NCBI GenBank assembly: GCA_964626565.1
Contig: CAZVFX010000007.1
Location: forward strand, 1-64,000
Direction of reading: 5' to 3'
Source: CAZVFX01 sp964626565
GTDB taxonomy: Bacteria > Myxococcota_A > UBA9042 > CAIXZC01
Length of the DNA: 64,000 nt
Shown one piece after another: positions 26,105 to 35,843 of the stretch; positions within the stretch are counted from its first letter, which is position 1, and the number at the start of each line of letters is the position of its first letter. The notes under the pieces are model-generated. The model made no database searches, was not told the DNA's origin, and was given only the letters and a program-made list of their open reading frames with translations. The translations under genes and the position numbers were made by a program.

Positions 26105-26589
26105 TGCGCGGCTTCACCAGTTCCTCCCCGGCACTCCCGGCACTCCTTTCGTGCCTTGTGCTAACCTCGTGCTTCGGCGGCGAGGAAGACAACGGCCGCG
26201 AAAAGGTCCTGGTCGAGCGAATCCTCGACGGCGACACAGTGGAACTCTCCGACGGCCGCAAGGTGCGCTACCTGGGTGTGGATACACCGGAACTCAAGGA
26301 CGATGATTGCTACGCCAAGGAGGCGAAGCAGTTCAACGAGTCGCTGGTGCTCCTGAAGGAAGTCGAGTTGGAACTCGACGAAAACCCCACCGACATGTAT
26401 GGCCGCACGCTGGCCTACGTTTGGCTGAAGACCGGTTCCGGTGAGCGCATGGTCAACGAGGAGTTGCTGCTGAAAGGTTATGCCAGGACTCTCTTCATCC
26501 CGCCAAACAATAAATACAAGGCAGAGCTGGAAGCCGCGGAAGAAGCCGCGGTCGCGTCCGGCGCCGGCCTGTGGTCCGCCTGCGATTAA
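26104..26589 (+). CDS. Thermonuclease-family (SNase) lipoprotein
   Basis: A 161-residue protein with a lipoprotein signal ending in LTSC. The staphylococcal-nuclease fold is visible: ILDGDTVEL (Ca-site Asp), VRYLGVDTPE (Arg35/Asp40-Thr41 equivalents), a Glu on the helix KEAKQFNESL and GRTLAYVWL (Arg87 equivalent). It should degrade extracellular DNA/RNA from the cell surface. The ATG at 26104 overlaps the stop of the lamin-tail gene (TAATG), which implies coupling; ATG 26092 in the same frame is possible. Confidence 0.87.
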   Translation: MRGFTSSSPALPALLSCLVLTSCFGGEEDNGREKVLVERILDGDTVELSDGRKVRYLGVDTPELKDDDCYAKEAKQFNESLVLLKEVELELDENPTDMYGRTLAYVWLKTGSGERMVNEELLLKGYARTLFIPPNNKYKAELEAAEEAAVASGAGLWSACD

Positions 26590-26621
26590 TCCTGTCTATT
26601 AACTAACAAATGCTAAAGCCG

Positions 26622-26650
26622 TTGACCCTGTACTGAGTGACCGGTATACT
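26622..26650 (+). promoter_or_regulatory. Strong sigma70-like promoter before a MopE-type lipoprotein
   Basis: TTGACC (26622-26627), a 17-base spacer and TATACT (26645-26650), 43 bases before the ATG at 26693. This is among the best promoter matches in the window. The rest of the 103-base gap is AT-rich and shows no hairpin with a T run. Confidence 0.7.
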
Positions 26651-26692
26651 AACCTAAGCATTGTATTCTGGGCATCGTAAGGGAGGTCCACC

Positions 26693-29059
26693 ATGTATCT
26701 TAGTCGCTCACGTAGTCCGGCATTTGTGTTGTGTGTCCTAGCCGCCTGCATGATGCTCTTCTCTTGTTCTTCTACCGAAGTGGTCGGCGACGGTTATACC
26801 GCGCCGGATGGGGACGTCGGTGGCCCCGACGAGGGCAAGTCCGGGCCGCCCGATATTTTTGTACCGGACACCAAGCCGCAAGTGGATGTCAAACAACCGG
26901 ACCAGGTCGACTCGGACATCTGCGTTCAGAAGTGCGAGGGGATGGCGTGCGGTCCTGACGGCTGCAACGGGACCTGCGGCGACTGTTTCGAAGGTTTTGT
27001 GTGCAGCCCCAAGGACGATTTCACCTGCGTGGAACCGCCTGAGATCTGCCCCGAAGATGCGTGCGACGGTAAGGAGTGCGGCCCCGACGGCTGTGGCGGC
27101 AGTTGCGGCGAATGCGGCCTGGACGAAGTGTGCAACGCGGATCTGCTGTGCGTCGACGACAACCCTGTGGAGGCGTGCGCCGGGCCGGGCGAGTTCCTCT
27201 GTACCTGCCAGGACAACAGCGACTGCGTCAGCGGCTTCTGCGTGGAGACCAAAGACGGCAAGGTCTGCACCTCCAACTGCCTTGAGGACTGCCCTCAGGG
27301 GTGGGCCTGCCTGCAGAACCAGGCGGCTCTTCCGGATGTCATCTATATCTGCCTGCCGGAGAACGTATTCCTCTGCATGCCCTGCAACGACAACGACGAA
27401 TGCCACACCGAGTACGCAAACGCCGGCGAGCTGTGCGTGTCTCACGGGGACAACGGCAGCTTCTGCGGCGTGGACTGCAGCGTGGACGGACAGTGTCCGG
27501 AAGATTTCGTCTGCGCTGAAGTGGACAATAACGGCAGCTCCGCCCAGCAGTGCGTGCCTGCATCGGGAGAGTGCGAGTGTGCATCCAAGTTCGTGAAGGA
27601 CGAAGCATGGACCGAGTGCGTGAAGAGCAACGGCTACGGAATCTGCTACGGCGAGCGCCGGTGCGACGATACCGGGCTCACCGAGTGCGACGCGACCAAT
27701 CCCAAGCCGGAAGAGTGTAACGGCGTTGACGACAACTGCGACGGTGAGGTGGACCCGGACAACTCGCTCAAGTGCATTACCTACTACTTCGACAACGATG
27801 GGGACGGCTACGGAATCGGCGCCGGTGAGTGTCTGTGCGAGCCTTACGACCCGAAACAGGTCACCCTTCCCGGTGATTGCGACGACGCCTCCATCGGCGT
27901 CAACCCGTCCATCGAGGAAGCCTGCAACTTCGTGGACGACGACTGCGACGGCGCCACCGACGAATCGTTCGCTAACGGCTGCGAGACCATGTACTACGAC
28001 AGCGACAACGACGGGTACGGCGATGCAGGTCAAACCGACTGCCTGTGCAAAGAGACCGACGAGTACAAGCTGGAAGCGGGTGACTGCAACGACGAAGACC
28101 CCCTGTCAAACCCGGGCGCGGATGAACTGTGCGACCTGGTGGACAACAACTGCGACACTGTCATCGACGAAGAAAACGCGGTGGGCTGCACGCCCTACTA
28201 CCTCGACCAGGACAAGGATGGCTACGGTCTGAGTGATCAGTTGAAATGCCTGTGCGACAAGATCGGCGACTACACCGCGACCAAGGGTGGTGATTGCGAT
28301 GACACCGAGTACAACGTCCATCCCACGGTGGTGGAATTGTGCGACGGTCTGGACAATGATTGTGACGGCGAAATCGACGAAGAGGAGGCGGTGCAATCGT
28401 GCGGCGTGGTGGCTCACGGCGGCGTCTTGTGTGACGGCGGCTGCATCATCGGCGATTGCGACGGTGGTTTCGAGGACTTGAACGAAGCGTTCGCAGACGG
28501 CTGCGAGTGCGAAGTAGAGGCCGACGAGATCCCGGATCAAGGTTGCGCGGACGCGGTGTTCGTGGGCGACATGCCCGACAGCGGATCTTCCACTTCCCGG
28601 ACAGCCAAGATCGTGCCGGTCGATGACGACGACTGGTACAAGTTCCAGGCCATCGACTCCACCGATGTGGAGTGGTGCGACACCTTCCATGTGAGGGTGA
28701 GATTCCTGAAGAATCCCAACGACGCCTACCTGCTCGATGTCTACAATGGCGGCTGCGCCGGGGCAGACAACGTCTGTGCGGAAACCACCTTCTTTGAGTT
28801 CTTCACCGACTATCACGAAGATACTGCGCAGGAAGGCGCTCCCGGAGGCGAGTGCAAGTGCAAGCCCGACGCCAATCACACGCTGACTCCGCCGGACGTG
28901 CCCAATAATGTTCCAAACGACGCGGATGACACGTCGGACTCCGAACACCAGTGCACCGACCAGACGGGGATGTACTACGTCAGGGTCTACCGGAAGGCCG
29001 GCGTCGCCGCGGCCTGTGATGAATATCAGGTCGAGTTCTCCAACGGCATCAACGATTAG
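26693..29059 (+). CDS. MopE-type Cys-rich lipoprotein
   Basis: A 788-residue lipoprotein with LFSC at the signal end (Cys25) and an Asp/Gly-rich linker. Two short blocks of the form CxxxCGPDGCxGxCGxC come first. The shared Cys block (CTCQDNSDC, CLEDCPQGWAC) follows. Then come four MopE units of the form CNGxDDNCDGxxDE alternating with YYDSDNDGYG segments that could bind Ca. The C-terminal domain (DDDWYKFQA) resembles pre-peptidase-C-like domains and is homologous to the C-terminus of the next gene product. It is surface-located by inference. GGGAGG lies 7 bases before the ATG. The next gene starts 34 bases downstream, probably in one transcript. Confidence 0.85.
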   Translation: MYLSRSRSPAFVLCVLAACMMLFSCSSTEVVGDGYTAPDGDVGGPDEGKSGPPDIFVPDTKPQVDVKQPDQVDSDICVQKCEGMACGPDGCNGTCGDCFEGFVCSPKDDFTCVEPPEICPEDACDGKECGPDGCGGSCGECGLDEVCNADLLCVDDNPVEACAGPGEFLCTCQDNSDCVSGFCVETKDGKVCTSNCLEDCPQGWACLQNQAALPDVIYICLPENVFLCMPCNDNDECHTEYANAGELCVSHGDNGSFCGVDCSVDGQCPEDFVCAEVDNNGSSAQQCVPASGECECASKFVKDEAWTECVKSNGYGICYGERRCDDTGLTECDATNPKPEECNGVDDNCDGEVDPDNSLKCITYYFDNDGDGYGIGAGECLCEPYDPKQVTLPGDCDDASIGVNPSIEEACNFVDDDCDGATDESFANGCETMYYDSDNDGYGDAGQTDCLCKETDEYKLEAGDCNDEDPLSNPGADELCDLVDNNCDTVIDEENAVGCTPYYLDQDKDGYGLSDQLKCLCDKIGDYTATKGGDCDDTEYNVHPTVVELCDGLDNDCDGEIDEEEAVQSCGVVAHGGVLCDGGCIIGDCDGGFEDLNEAFADGCECEVEADEIPDQGCADAVFVGDMPDSGSSTSRTAKIVPVDDDDWYKFQAIDSTDVEWCDTFHVRVRFLKNPNDAYLLDVYNGGCAGADNVCAETTFFEFFTDYHEDTAQEGAPGGECKCKPDANHTLTPPDVPNNVPNDADDTSDSEHQCTDQTGMYYVRVYRKAGVAAACDEYQVEFSNGIND

Positions 29060-29093
29060 TGCGCCGACCCCGGTTTCCAGTCTGAGGTTCACC

Positions 29094-32000
29094 ATGAAAA
29101 CGCGCCGGCTGTTCGTTATCCTACTCCCTCTCCTCCTCCTCTCCTGCGGTTCCCCCGGTGACCCCGGATCGAACGGAGAAGTGCTCGAGACCGTGAGCAA
29201 TGATTTCATCGGATTTGGAGAGGTGGATTCCAAATCTCCGATCATTCACGTCAAAGACGTGGTGGAAACTGTCGATGTTTTCACCTTCGATTGGGGCCAC
29301 GACATCCCCCAGTTCGAATTGGCTCCCGAGGAGGGCGGCTTCCTGTGGCCTTGCACCGAATCGGCCGACTGCCTCTCTTCGTACTGCATTGACACCGAGG
29401 CCTACGGGCAGGTGTGCACCGACTACTGCGAATCTGAGTGTCCGCTAAACTGGAAGTGCAAGGGCAAACAGATCGGCGCCGACCTCATTTATCTTTGCAC
29501 CCCTCCCGAGGAGGACCTTTGTGAGCCGTGTGAGGAAGACGACGATTGCGGAAGCCCGGAGGATCTGTGCCTGGAGGTGGGATACGAGGCGGGCAAGTTC
29601 TGCACCATGGCCTGTGCTAATGACGACAGTTGCCCGGCCAACTATGTCTGTAGCGAAGGGGAGGTCGACGGCGAACTGGTGCGGCAGTGCTGGCCCGAGA
29701 GCGACTCGTGCATCTGCCTGGGAGATCTGGATCAGAAACACGAACCCTGCTGGGAAGAGAACGAGTGGGGCAAGTGCTTCGGCGAGGAAGTGTGCGACGG
29801 CCCCTACGGGTGGACTGAGTGCACCGCTAAGATTCCTGCCGAGGAGATTTGCGACGGCGTGGACAACGACTGCGACTCCGAGAAAGACGAAGAGCTGACA
29901 CCGGAAGATTGTGAGGTCTCCAATGAACACGGATCGTGCTTTGGGACCACCGCGTGCCTGGGGGAAGAAGGGTGGGCGTGCGACGCACCGGAGCCCGGCC
30001 CGGAAGTCTGTGATGGAGTTGACAACGATTGCAACGGCGAGATCGACGAGAATTTCCCGGAGTTGGGGGAACCGTGTGACTCCCCCGATGACGATGACAG
30101 TTGTGCCGAAGGGACGTGGACCTGTGACCCCGAGGAGGGCTCCCTGGGTTGCGTGGGTGACCAACCCCACTTCGAGACGTGCAACGGCGAAGATGACAAT
30201 TGCGACGGTGTGGCCGATGACCCCTGGCCTGACAAGGGCGAACCGTGCGACAGCACCGACACCGACCTGTGCAAGAACGGCGTGTGGATCTGCGACGAGG
30301 GCGGCGGGCAGCTGCTGTGCGAGGGCGACGAGAACTTCGAGGAGGTGTGCAACGGCCTGGACGACGACTGTAACGGTATCACCGATGACGGATACCCCGA
30401 CTACGACTGGGACCTCCTGGCCGACTGCATCGACCTTGATGATGATGGCGATGACATCCCGGAAGACGGAGACATGGACGGGACTGAGGGCAACCTGCCG
30501 TGCTGGGGACCAAACCTTTTGGCCGGCTGCGATGACAACTGCCCGCAAACGGCCAACACCGACCAGACTGACCTGGACGGAGATGGTGAAGGCGACATCT
30601 GCGACGATGACGACGATAACGACGGCGTCAAGGACCCGGTGGACAACTGCAAGTTCATCGCCAATCCGGGCCAGAAGGACGCAGACGCAGACGGCATGGG
30701 CGACGCGTGCGATATCGACGATGATAATGACGGTGTTCCCGATGACGGTGACGAATCGGGAGAGGCAGGGGACTCACCCTGCACACCCGACGAATTCGAA
30801 GGGTGCGATGACAATTGCCCACTCACCTTCAATCCGCTGCAAGCGGACAATGAGTTGGACGGTCTGGGCGACGAGTGCGATGAGGACGACGACAACGATG
30901 GCGCCCCCGATCTGCTGGATTGTGAACCCACCGATCCGGCAGTATTCCCGGACAACGAAGAGGTGTGCAACGGCATAGATGACAACTGTGACGGGCTGGC
31001 GGATCCGGCCGAATCCACCGGCTGCCAGGAATTCCACATCGATGTTGACGGTGATGATTTCGGATTCACCGGACTCACCCAGTGCGTCTGCGGAGATGAG
31101 GGGAGTCCTCCCTTCACCGCCATTGCAGGAGGAGACTGCAACGACTCCAATCCCGACATTCACCCTCTGGCGGAGGAAATCTGCAACAGCGTGGATGACA
31201 ACTGTGACGAGGACATCGACAACGAAGGCGCGCTCGGTTGCGAGGTGCGCTATAAAGACTCGGACGAAGACCTCTACGGAGTGTTCGCAGACAAGAAGTG
31301 CGTGTGTGGAGCCAAGGGAGAATACTCTGCGTCCGAGGCTGGAGATTGCGACGACAACGACCCCGCGGTCCACCCGGGCGCGAGTGAGTTCTGCAACGGC
31401 AAGGACGACAACTGCGACTACAGCACCGACGAGGAAGGCACGTTGGGCTGCAATGACTACTACCTTGACAAGGACAAGGACGATTGGGGCATCGACGGAC
31501 TGAGCAAGTGCCTCTGCGCACCGTATTCGTCGTTCTCCGCCGCGTTTGCCGGCGACTGCGACGACGGCGACGACGAGATCTTCCCCGGAATGGACGAAAT
31601 CTGCGACGGCAAGGACAACAACTGCAACAGCAGCATCGACGAGGAGGATGCCTCCGGTTGCCAGGATTACTTCGAGGACTTTGACGGCGACGGATTTGGC
31701 AATGCGGCTAACTCGAAGTGCCTTTGCTCGCCCAAGGATACTTACACCACCCAAAACGGTGCCGACTGCGATGACACCAACAAGTTCATCAACGTCGGGA
31801 GCGCGGAAACCTGTAACGGGCTGGACGACGACTGCGACGGCACCATCGACAACAACACCAACGATTGCGAGGTGTATTTCTACGACGGCGATCAGGACGG
31901 GTTCGGACTGACGGAAGACACCATGTGTATGTGCCAGCCGGGACAGGGCTACACAGCCACCATCGGTGGGGACTGTGCCGACAACCTGTTTGCCATGCAC

Positions 32001-33488
32001 CCCGGGGCCACGGAACTGTGCAACAACGAGGACGACGACTGTAACGGCACGGTTGACGATGAAGATGCCAACGGTTGCGCCAACTTCTACGAAGACGCAG
32101 ACCAGGACGGCTATGGCAACAGTTTCAAGGCCAAGTGCCTGTGCGCACCGCACCTCTCCTACTCCACAGTGCAGGGCGCCGATTGCAACGATCTGAACCC
32201 CCAGGCCAACCCCGGGATGGATGAACTTTGCGACGGCTTCGACAACAACTGCAACAACCAGACGGACGAAGATGGAGCTGACGGCTGCATCGTCTATTTC
32301 AAGGATGAGGACGGCGACGGCTTCGGCGTAACGGTCGCCCAGAAATGCACCTGCGCCCCTTCGGGGATCTACAGCGCCACGCTTGGCGGTGATTGCAACG
32401 ACCAGAGCTTCATTATCAATCCGGGCATTGTCGAGGAGTGCGACGGCGTCGACAATAACTGCATTGGAGGGGTTGACGAGGGTTTCCCGGACAATGACGG
32501 TGACGGGATAAAGGACTGCCTCGACCAGGACAAGGACGGCGACGGAGACCCGTTTGGCCAGGATTGCGACGATGAGGACCCGACGGTGAGCCACTTCGCC
32601 CAGGAAAAATGCAACAACAAGGACGACAACTGCAACGGCTCCATTGATGAGGAAAACGCGCTGGGATGCCAGACCTATTTCTACGACGGCGACCAGGATG
32701 GCTACGGCCAGTCATCCAACAGCAAATGTATGTGCGACGGAGAAGCCCAGTATTCGACCACCCAGGGGCTGGATTGCGACGACACCAAGGCATTCGTGTT
32801 TCCCGGCGCAGTGGAGCAGTGCAACGGCGTGGACGACAACTGCAACAACTCCGTGGACGAAGGAAACCCGGTGAGCATGTGCGGTTCGGTGGACCACGGC
32901 TCCGGTCTGTGCGTCGACGGGGAGTGCAAGATCGGCCAGTGCGAACTCCACTACTACGATCTTGACAACGCCTTTGATACGGGCTGCGAGTGCGGTACCG
33001 ATGATGTCGATCTGCAGGGAATCGGCAACGTGTGCACCATGGCCTACGACCTGGGCGAACTTCCGGACTCCGGCTCCCAGAAGTCGGTTGACGGCAACCT
33101 GGTGCCGGGAGAGGATGAAGACTGGTACTCGTTCGGCGCACCTGATTCGCCCGACACGACATGCAACACGTACAGCCCCAAGATCGAGTTCACCAAGGGG
33201 TCGTCGTTCTTCCGCTTCGAAGTGTACCGCGACGGCTGCGACTCGGTTGACGACCTGGTTTGCCAGGACGCCGACACCTACGAATGGACGGTAAACTTCT
33301 ACACCGGCGATGCGGGGGAATGCCCGTGCACCAACGAAATGGGACCGGGGGGAACCGACCACTATTCGGTTCCCGGAGCCCACTTCTGCTCCCCGCACGG
33401 AGCCAACTACTTTGTGAAGGTGATGCGAAAACCCGGCGTCGCAGCCAACTGCTACCCATATACGCTCCGAGTCAGCAACGGCATGTAG
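29094..33488 (+). CDS. Large MopE-type lipoprotein with thrombospondin-3-like repeats
   Basis: ATG 29094 after GAGG gives 1464 residues with LLSC (Cys18) as lipidation site. After the shared Cys block (CTESADC, CESECPLNWKC) there are 14 MopE-type units (CNGxDDNCDG forms). A middle section (about 440-620) has thrombospondin type-3-like Ca-binding stretches (DLDGDGEGDICDDDDDNDG and similar). The C-terminal EDEDWYSFGA domain matches the previous protein. The extreme Asp/Cys content suggests Ca- or metal-stabilised rods on the outer membrane. The family is known from Myxococcota and relatives; the function is unknown. Confidence 0.85.
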   Translation: MKTRRLFVILLPLLLLSCGSPGDPGSNGEVLETVSNDFIGFGEVDSKSPIIHVKDVVETVDVFTFDWGHDIPQFELAPEEGGFLWPCTESADCLSSYCIDTEAYGQVCTDYCESECPLNWKCKGKQIGADLIYLCTPPEEDLCEPCEEDDDCGSPEDLCLEVGYEAGKFCTMACANDDSCPANYVCSEGEVDGELVRQCWPESDSCICLGDLDQKHEPCWEENEWGKCFGEEVCDGPYGWTECTAKIPAEEICDGVDNDCDSEKDEELTPEDCEVSNEHGSCFGTTACLGEEGWACDAPEPGPEVCDGVDNDCNGEIDENFPELGEPCDSPDDDDSCAEGTWTCDPEEGSLGCVGDQPHFETCNGEDDNCDGVADDPWPDKGEPCDSTDTDLCKNGVWICDEGGGQLLCEGDENFEEVCNGLDDDCNGITDDGYPDYDWDLLADCIDLDDDGDDIPEDGDMDGTEGNLPCWGPNLLAGCDDNCPQTANTDQTDLDGDGEGDICDDDDDNDGVKDPVDNCKFIANPGQKDADADGMGDACDIDDDNDGVPDDGDESGEAGDSPCTPDEFEGCDDNCPLTFNPLQADNELDGLGDECDEDDDNDGAPDLLDCEPTDPAVFPDNEEVCNGIDDNCDGLADPAESTGCQEFHIDVDGDDFGFTGLTQCVCGDEGSPPFTAIAGGDCNDSNPDIHPLAEEICNSVDDNCDEDIDNEGALGCEVRYKDSDEDLYGVFADKKCVCGAKGEYSASEAGDCDDNDPAVHPGASEFCNGKDDNCDYSTDEEGTLGCNDYYLDKDKDDWGIDGLSKCLCAPYSSFSAAFAGDCDDGDDEIFPGMDEICDGKDNNCNSSIDEEDASGCQDYFEDFDGDGFGNAANSKCLCSPKDTYTTQNGADCDDTNKFINVGSAETCNGLDDDCDGTIDNNTNDCEVYFYDGDQDGFGLTEDTMCMCQPGQGYTATIGGDCADNLFAMHPGATELCNNEDDDCNGTVDDEDANGCANFYEDADQDGYGNSFKAKCLCAPHLSYSTVQGADCNDLNPQANPGMDELCDGFDNNCNNQTDEDGADGCIVYFKDEDGDGFGVTVAQKCTCAPSGIYSATLGGDCNDQSFIINPGIVEECDGVDNNCIGGVDEGFPDNDGDGIKDCLDQDKDGDGDPFGQDCDDEDPTVSHFAQEKCNNKDDNCNGSIDEENALGCQTYFYDGDQDGYGQSSNSKCMCDGEAQYSTTQGLDCDDTKAFVFPGAVEQCNGVDDNCNNSVDEGNPVSMCGSVDHGSGLCVDGECKIGQCELHYYDLDNAFDTGCECGTDDVDLQGIGNVCTMAYDLGELPDSGSQKSVDGNLVPGEDEDWYSFGAPDSPDTTCNTYSPKIEFTKGSSFFRFEVYRDGCDSVDDLVCQDADTYEWTVNFYTGDAGECPCTNEMGPGGTDHYSVPGAHFCSPHGANYFVKVMRKPGVAANCYPYTLRVSNGM

Positions 33489-33494
33489 ACAACC

Positions 33495-33523
33495 TTGACA
33501 TGCCTTCCAGTTCTCCCTAAGTT
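33495..33523 (+). promoter_or_regulatory. Candidate promoter of nifU-nifS
   Basis: A consensus TTGACA (33495-33500) with TAAGTT (33518-33523) after 17 bases. The -10 is weak; TATGCT further on (33523-33528) is at an unusual spacing. The only other signal in the 64-base gap is the GGAGGAAGG ribosome site of nifU. Confidence 0.4.
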
Positions 33524-33552
33524 ATGCTCGTGTAATCGAGCGGAGGAAGGTC

Positions 33553-34509
33553 ATGGCCTGGGAGTACAGCGAAAAAACGATGAAACTGTTCATGGATGCG
33601 GTGCACGGCAAGCCCGGCACCCATCTCGGCGAAATTGAAGAGCCGGACGGCGTCGGTGAGCACGGCTCCATCGCTTGCGGCGATGCGCTGCGGTTTACGT
33701 TCCGGGTCGACCGTCACCCCACCGACGCGACCCTGGACAAGATCACTGAGGCGAAGTACCTGACCTTCGGCTGCACCTCGGCCATCGCTTCGTCGGAGGC
33801 GTTGTGCACGATCATCGAAGAAGGCGGCTACACTCCGTTGGAGGCGCTGCAGGTCACCAACGAAGACATCGTCAAGTTTCTTGAAGGCTTGCCCTCACAG
33901 AAGATTCACTGCTCCGTCATGGGCGCTGAGGCCCTCGAAGCCGCGGTCTTCAACTGGGCGCAGCGCCGTGAAGTGGACCTCGCCAAACTGGGCATCGATT
34001 TCTCCTCGGACGAACAGGAAGAGGGGCGCGTCGTCTGCAAGTGCTTTTCCATCAGCGAGCCGTACCTGAAGCGAAAGATCAAGGAGTTGAACCTACGTAC
34101 CATTCCGGACATCACCGCGGCGATCAAAGCCGGCGGAGCCTGTACGTCGTGCCACCACGCGCCCGGAGGGTTGCAGGACATTCTGGACGAGACCTGGGGA
34201 AGGGACGAAGGGGCCGTGCGTGAGACACCGGCCGCGCCGACGGGTGCAACCGATGGAGAAGGTAGAGCGAGCCTGTCCCCCTATCAGTTTGCGAAACAGG
34301 TTGAGCAGGTTGTCGACGTTTACGTTCGACCCATGCTGCAAAGAGACCAGGGCGACATCGACATCGTGGACATCAAGGACCAACTCGTCTACTGCCACTT
34401 GAAGGGAGCCTGCGCAGGCTGCGTGGGTGCCGGAATGACCCTGAAGATGATGGTCGAGCAAACCCTCAAGGATCGGGTGGACGAAAGGATCAAGGTGATA
34501 GCTGTCTGA
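33553..34509 (+). CDS. nifU: Three-domain NifU Fe-S scaffold protein
   Basis: A 318-residue NifU of the full three-domain type. The N-terminal IscU domain carries the three scaffold Cys (ACGDALRF, FGCTSAIASS, KIHCSVMGAEAL). The middle BFD-like [2Fe-2S] domain has VVCKCFSIS and CTSCHHAPGG. The C-terminal domain ends with the CAGCVG (C-x2-C) motif. It builds Fe-S clusters with sulfur from NifS, whose ATG overlaps the nifU stop (TGATG). In Epsilon- and Deltaproteobacteria this NIF pair often serves as the general Fe-S system, so it is not evidence for nitrogen fixation. Many Fe-S proteins in this window would depend on it. Confidence 0.95.
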   Translation: MAWEYSEKTMKLFMDAVHGKPGTHLGEIEEPDGVGEHGSIACGDALRFTFRVDRHPTDATLDKITEAKYLTFGCTSAIASSEALCTIIEEGGYTPLEALQVTNEDIVKFLEGLPSQKIHCSVMGAEALEAAVFNWAQRREVDLAKLGIDFSSDEQEEGRVVCKCFSISEPYLKRKIKELNLRTIPDITAAIKAGGACTSCHHAPGGLQDILDETWGRDEGAVRETPAAPTGATDGEGRASLSPYQFAKQVEQVVDVYVRPMLQRDQGDIDIVDIKDQLVYCHLKGACAGCVGAGMTLKMMVEQTLKDRVDERIKVIAV

Positions 34510-35714
34510 TGAAGACCATCTATCTCGACAACAACGCCACCACCTCCGTCGCGCCGGAAGTGGTGGAAGCGTTGATGCCTTTTCTGACCACGCAGTACTT
34601 CAACCCGAGCTCCATGTACGAGGTTGCTCGAAAACCTTCCGACGCGATTGAAGCGGCGCGGCAGGAGATCGCCCGTTTCCTGGGAGCCGGAGCGCCGGGC
34701 CAGATTCTGTTCACCTCATGCGCCACGGAGAGCAACAACGCCGCCATCTTCGGCGCGCTGCGTGCCAATCCCGGCCGCCGCCACATGATCACCTCCGCGG
34801 TGGAGCATCCTGCGGTGCTGGAAGTGGCCAAGCAGTTGGAGAGGGAAGGCTACGAGATCACCTATTTGCCCGTCGACCAGAATGGCAAGCTGGCGATGCG
34901 CGACTTCATTCGTGCGCTAAGACCCGACACCGGGCTCATTTCCATCATGCACGCCAACAACGAAACCGGTGTCATCTTTCCGGTGGACGAGTTAGCCAGG
35001 GTGGCCAAGGAAACCGACCCCGCCATAGTGTTCCACACCGACGCGACCCAGACGGTGGGAAAGCTCCCCATCAACCTGCGGGGGACCTTTCGGCACGTGG
35101 ACTTGCTCTCGTTTTCAGGGCACAAGCTCCACGGCCCCAAGGGGATCGGCGCCCTGTTCGTGCGTCGGGCCACCCCGTGGCGCCCTTTCCTTATCGGCGG
35201 ACACCAGGAGAACGGCCGGCGGGGCGGCACTGAAAACGTCCCTTACATTGCGGCCCTGGCGAAAGCCTGCACTATCGCCGGAGAACAGGTTGAAGCAGAA
35301 GAGCAGGTGCGGGCGCTCAGAGATCGGCTGGAGACCGCGCTGCTGGAGAAGATCCCGTACCTGGAAGTCAACGGACGCAACGCGCCGCGACTGCCCAATA
35401 CCCTCAACGTGGCGTGCCACTACATCGAGGGAGAGGGGATCCTCTACCGGCTCGGCGAGCACGGCATATGCGCGTCCAGCGGATCGGCTTGCACCTCCGG
35501 CTCATTGGAGCCGTCGCACGTTCTGAGAGCCATGGGCGTCCCGTTTACCGCGGTCCACGGCTCGGTGCGCTTCAGCCTGAGCCGCTACAACACTGAAAAA
35601 GAGATCGAAAAGGTGATCGAGGTCTTCCCCGAAATAGTCGCCAGCCTCCGCAAGATCTCTCCCTACTGGGACAACTTGACGAACAGCCCCCGAACCGACA
35701 TCGGCGGACTGTAG
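34509..35714 (+). CDS. nifS: Cysteine desulfurase NifS
   Basis: A 401-residue PLP enzyme that takes sulfur from cysteine and passes it to NifU. Visible motifs are LDNNATTSVAPEV at the N-terminus, ATESNNAAIFG, HTDATQTVGKL, the PLP Lys in FSGHKLHGPKG and the mobile-loop catalytic Cys in SGSACTSGSLEPSHVL. The start overlaps the nifU stop by one base. Length and motifs are those of group I NifS/IscS enzymes. Confidence 0.96.
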   Translation: MKTIYLDNNATTSVAPEVVEALMPFLTTQYFNPSSMYEVARKPSDAIEAARQEIARFLGAGAPGQILFTSCATESNNAAIFGALRANPGRRHMITSAVEHPAVLEVAKQLEREGYEITYLPVDQNGKLAMRDFIRALRPDTGLISIMHANNETGVIFPVDELARVAKETDPAIVFHTDATQTVGKLPINLRGTFRHVDLLSFSGHKLHGPKGIGALFVRRATPWRPFLIGGHQENGRRGGTENVPYIAALAKACTIAGEQVEAEEQVRALRDRLETALLEKIPYLEVNGRNAPRLPNTLNVACHYIEGEGILYRLGEHGICASSGSACTSGSLEPSHVLRAMGVPFTAVHGSVRFSLSRYNTEKEIEKVIEVFPEIVASLRKISPYWDNLTNSPRTDIGGL

Positions 35715-35843
35715 CAGGTCGACGCCCCCCCCCTTGAACATCCGCACCCGGTTGTTAGTTTTTCTCACCGGACGCTCGGGTGACGCCCGGAAGAACGTTG
35801 CCGGAGAGCTTCGGAAGGACAACAGGACGAAAGAGGTGCAGCC

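Noticed and set aside
30774..32594. 606-codon minus-strand frame opposite the large MopE-type gene
   Set aside because: The Val/Ala/Ile-rich translation is the complement of Asp/Cys repeat codons; no start signal or family features.
33553..35714. Nitrogen-fixation island from nifU and nifS
   Set aside because: No nifHDK or other nif genes are present; this pair is a general Fe-S system in many related bacteria.
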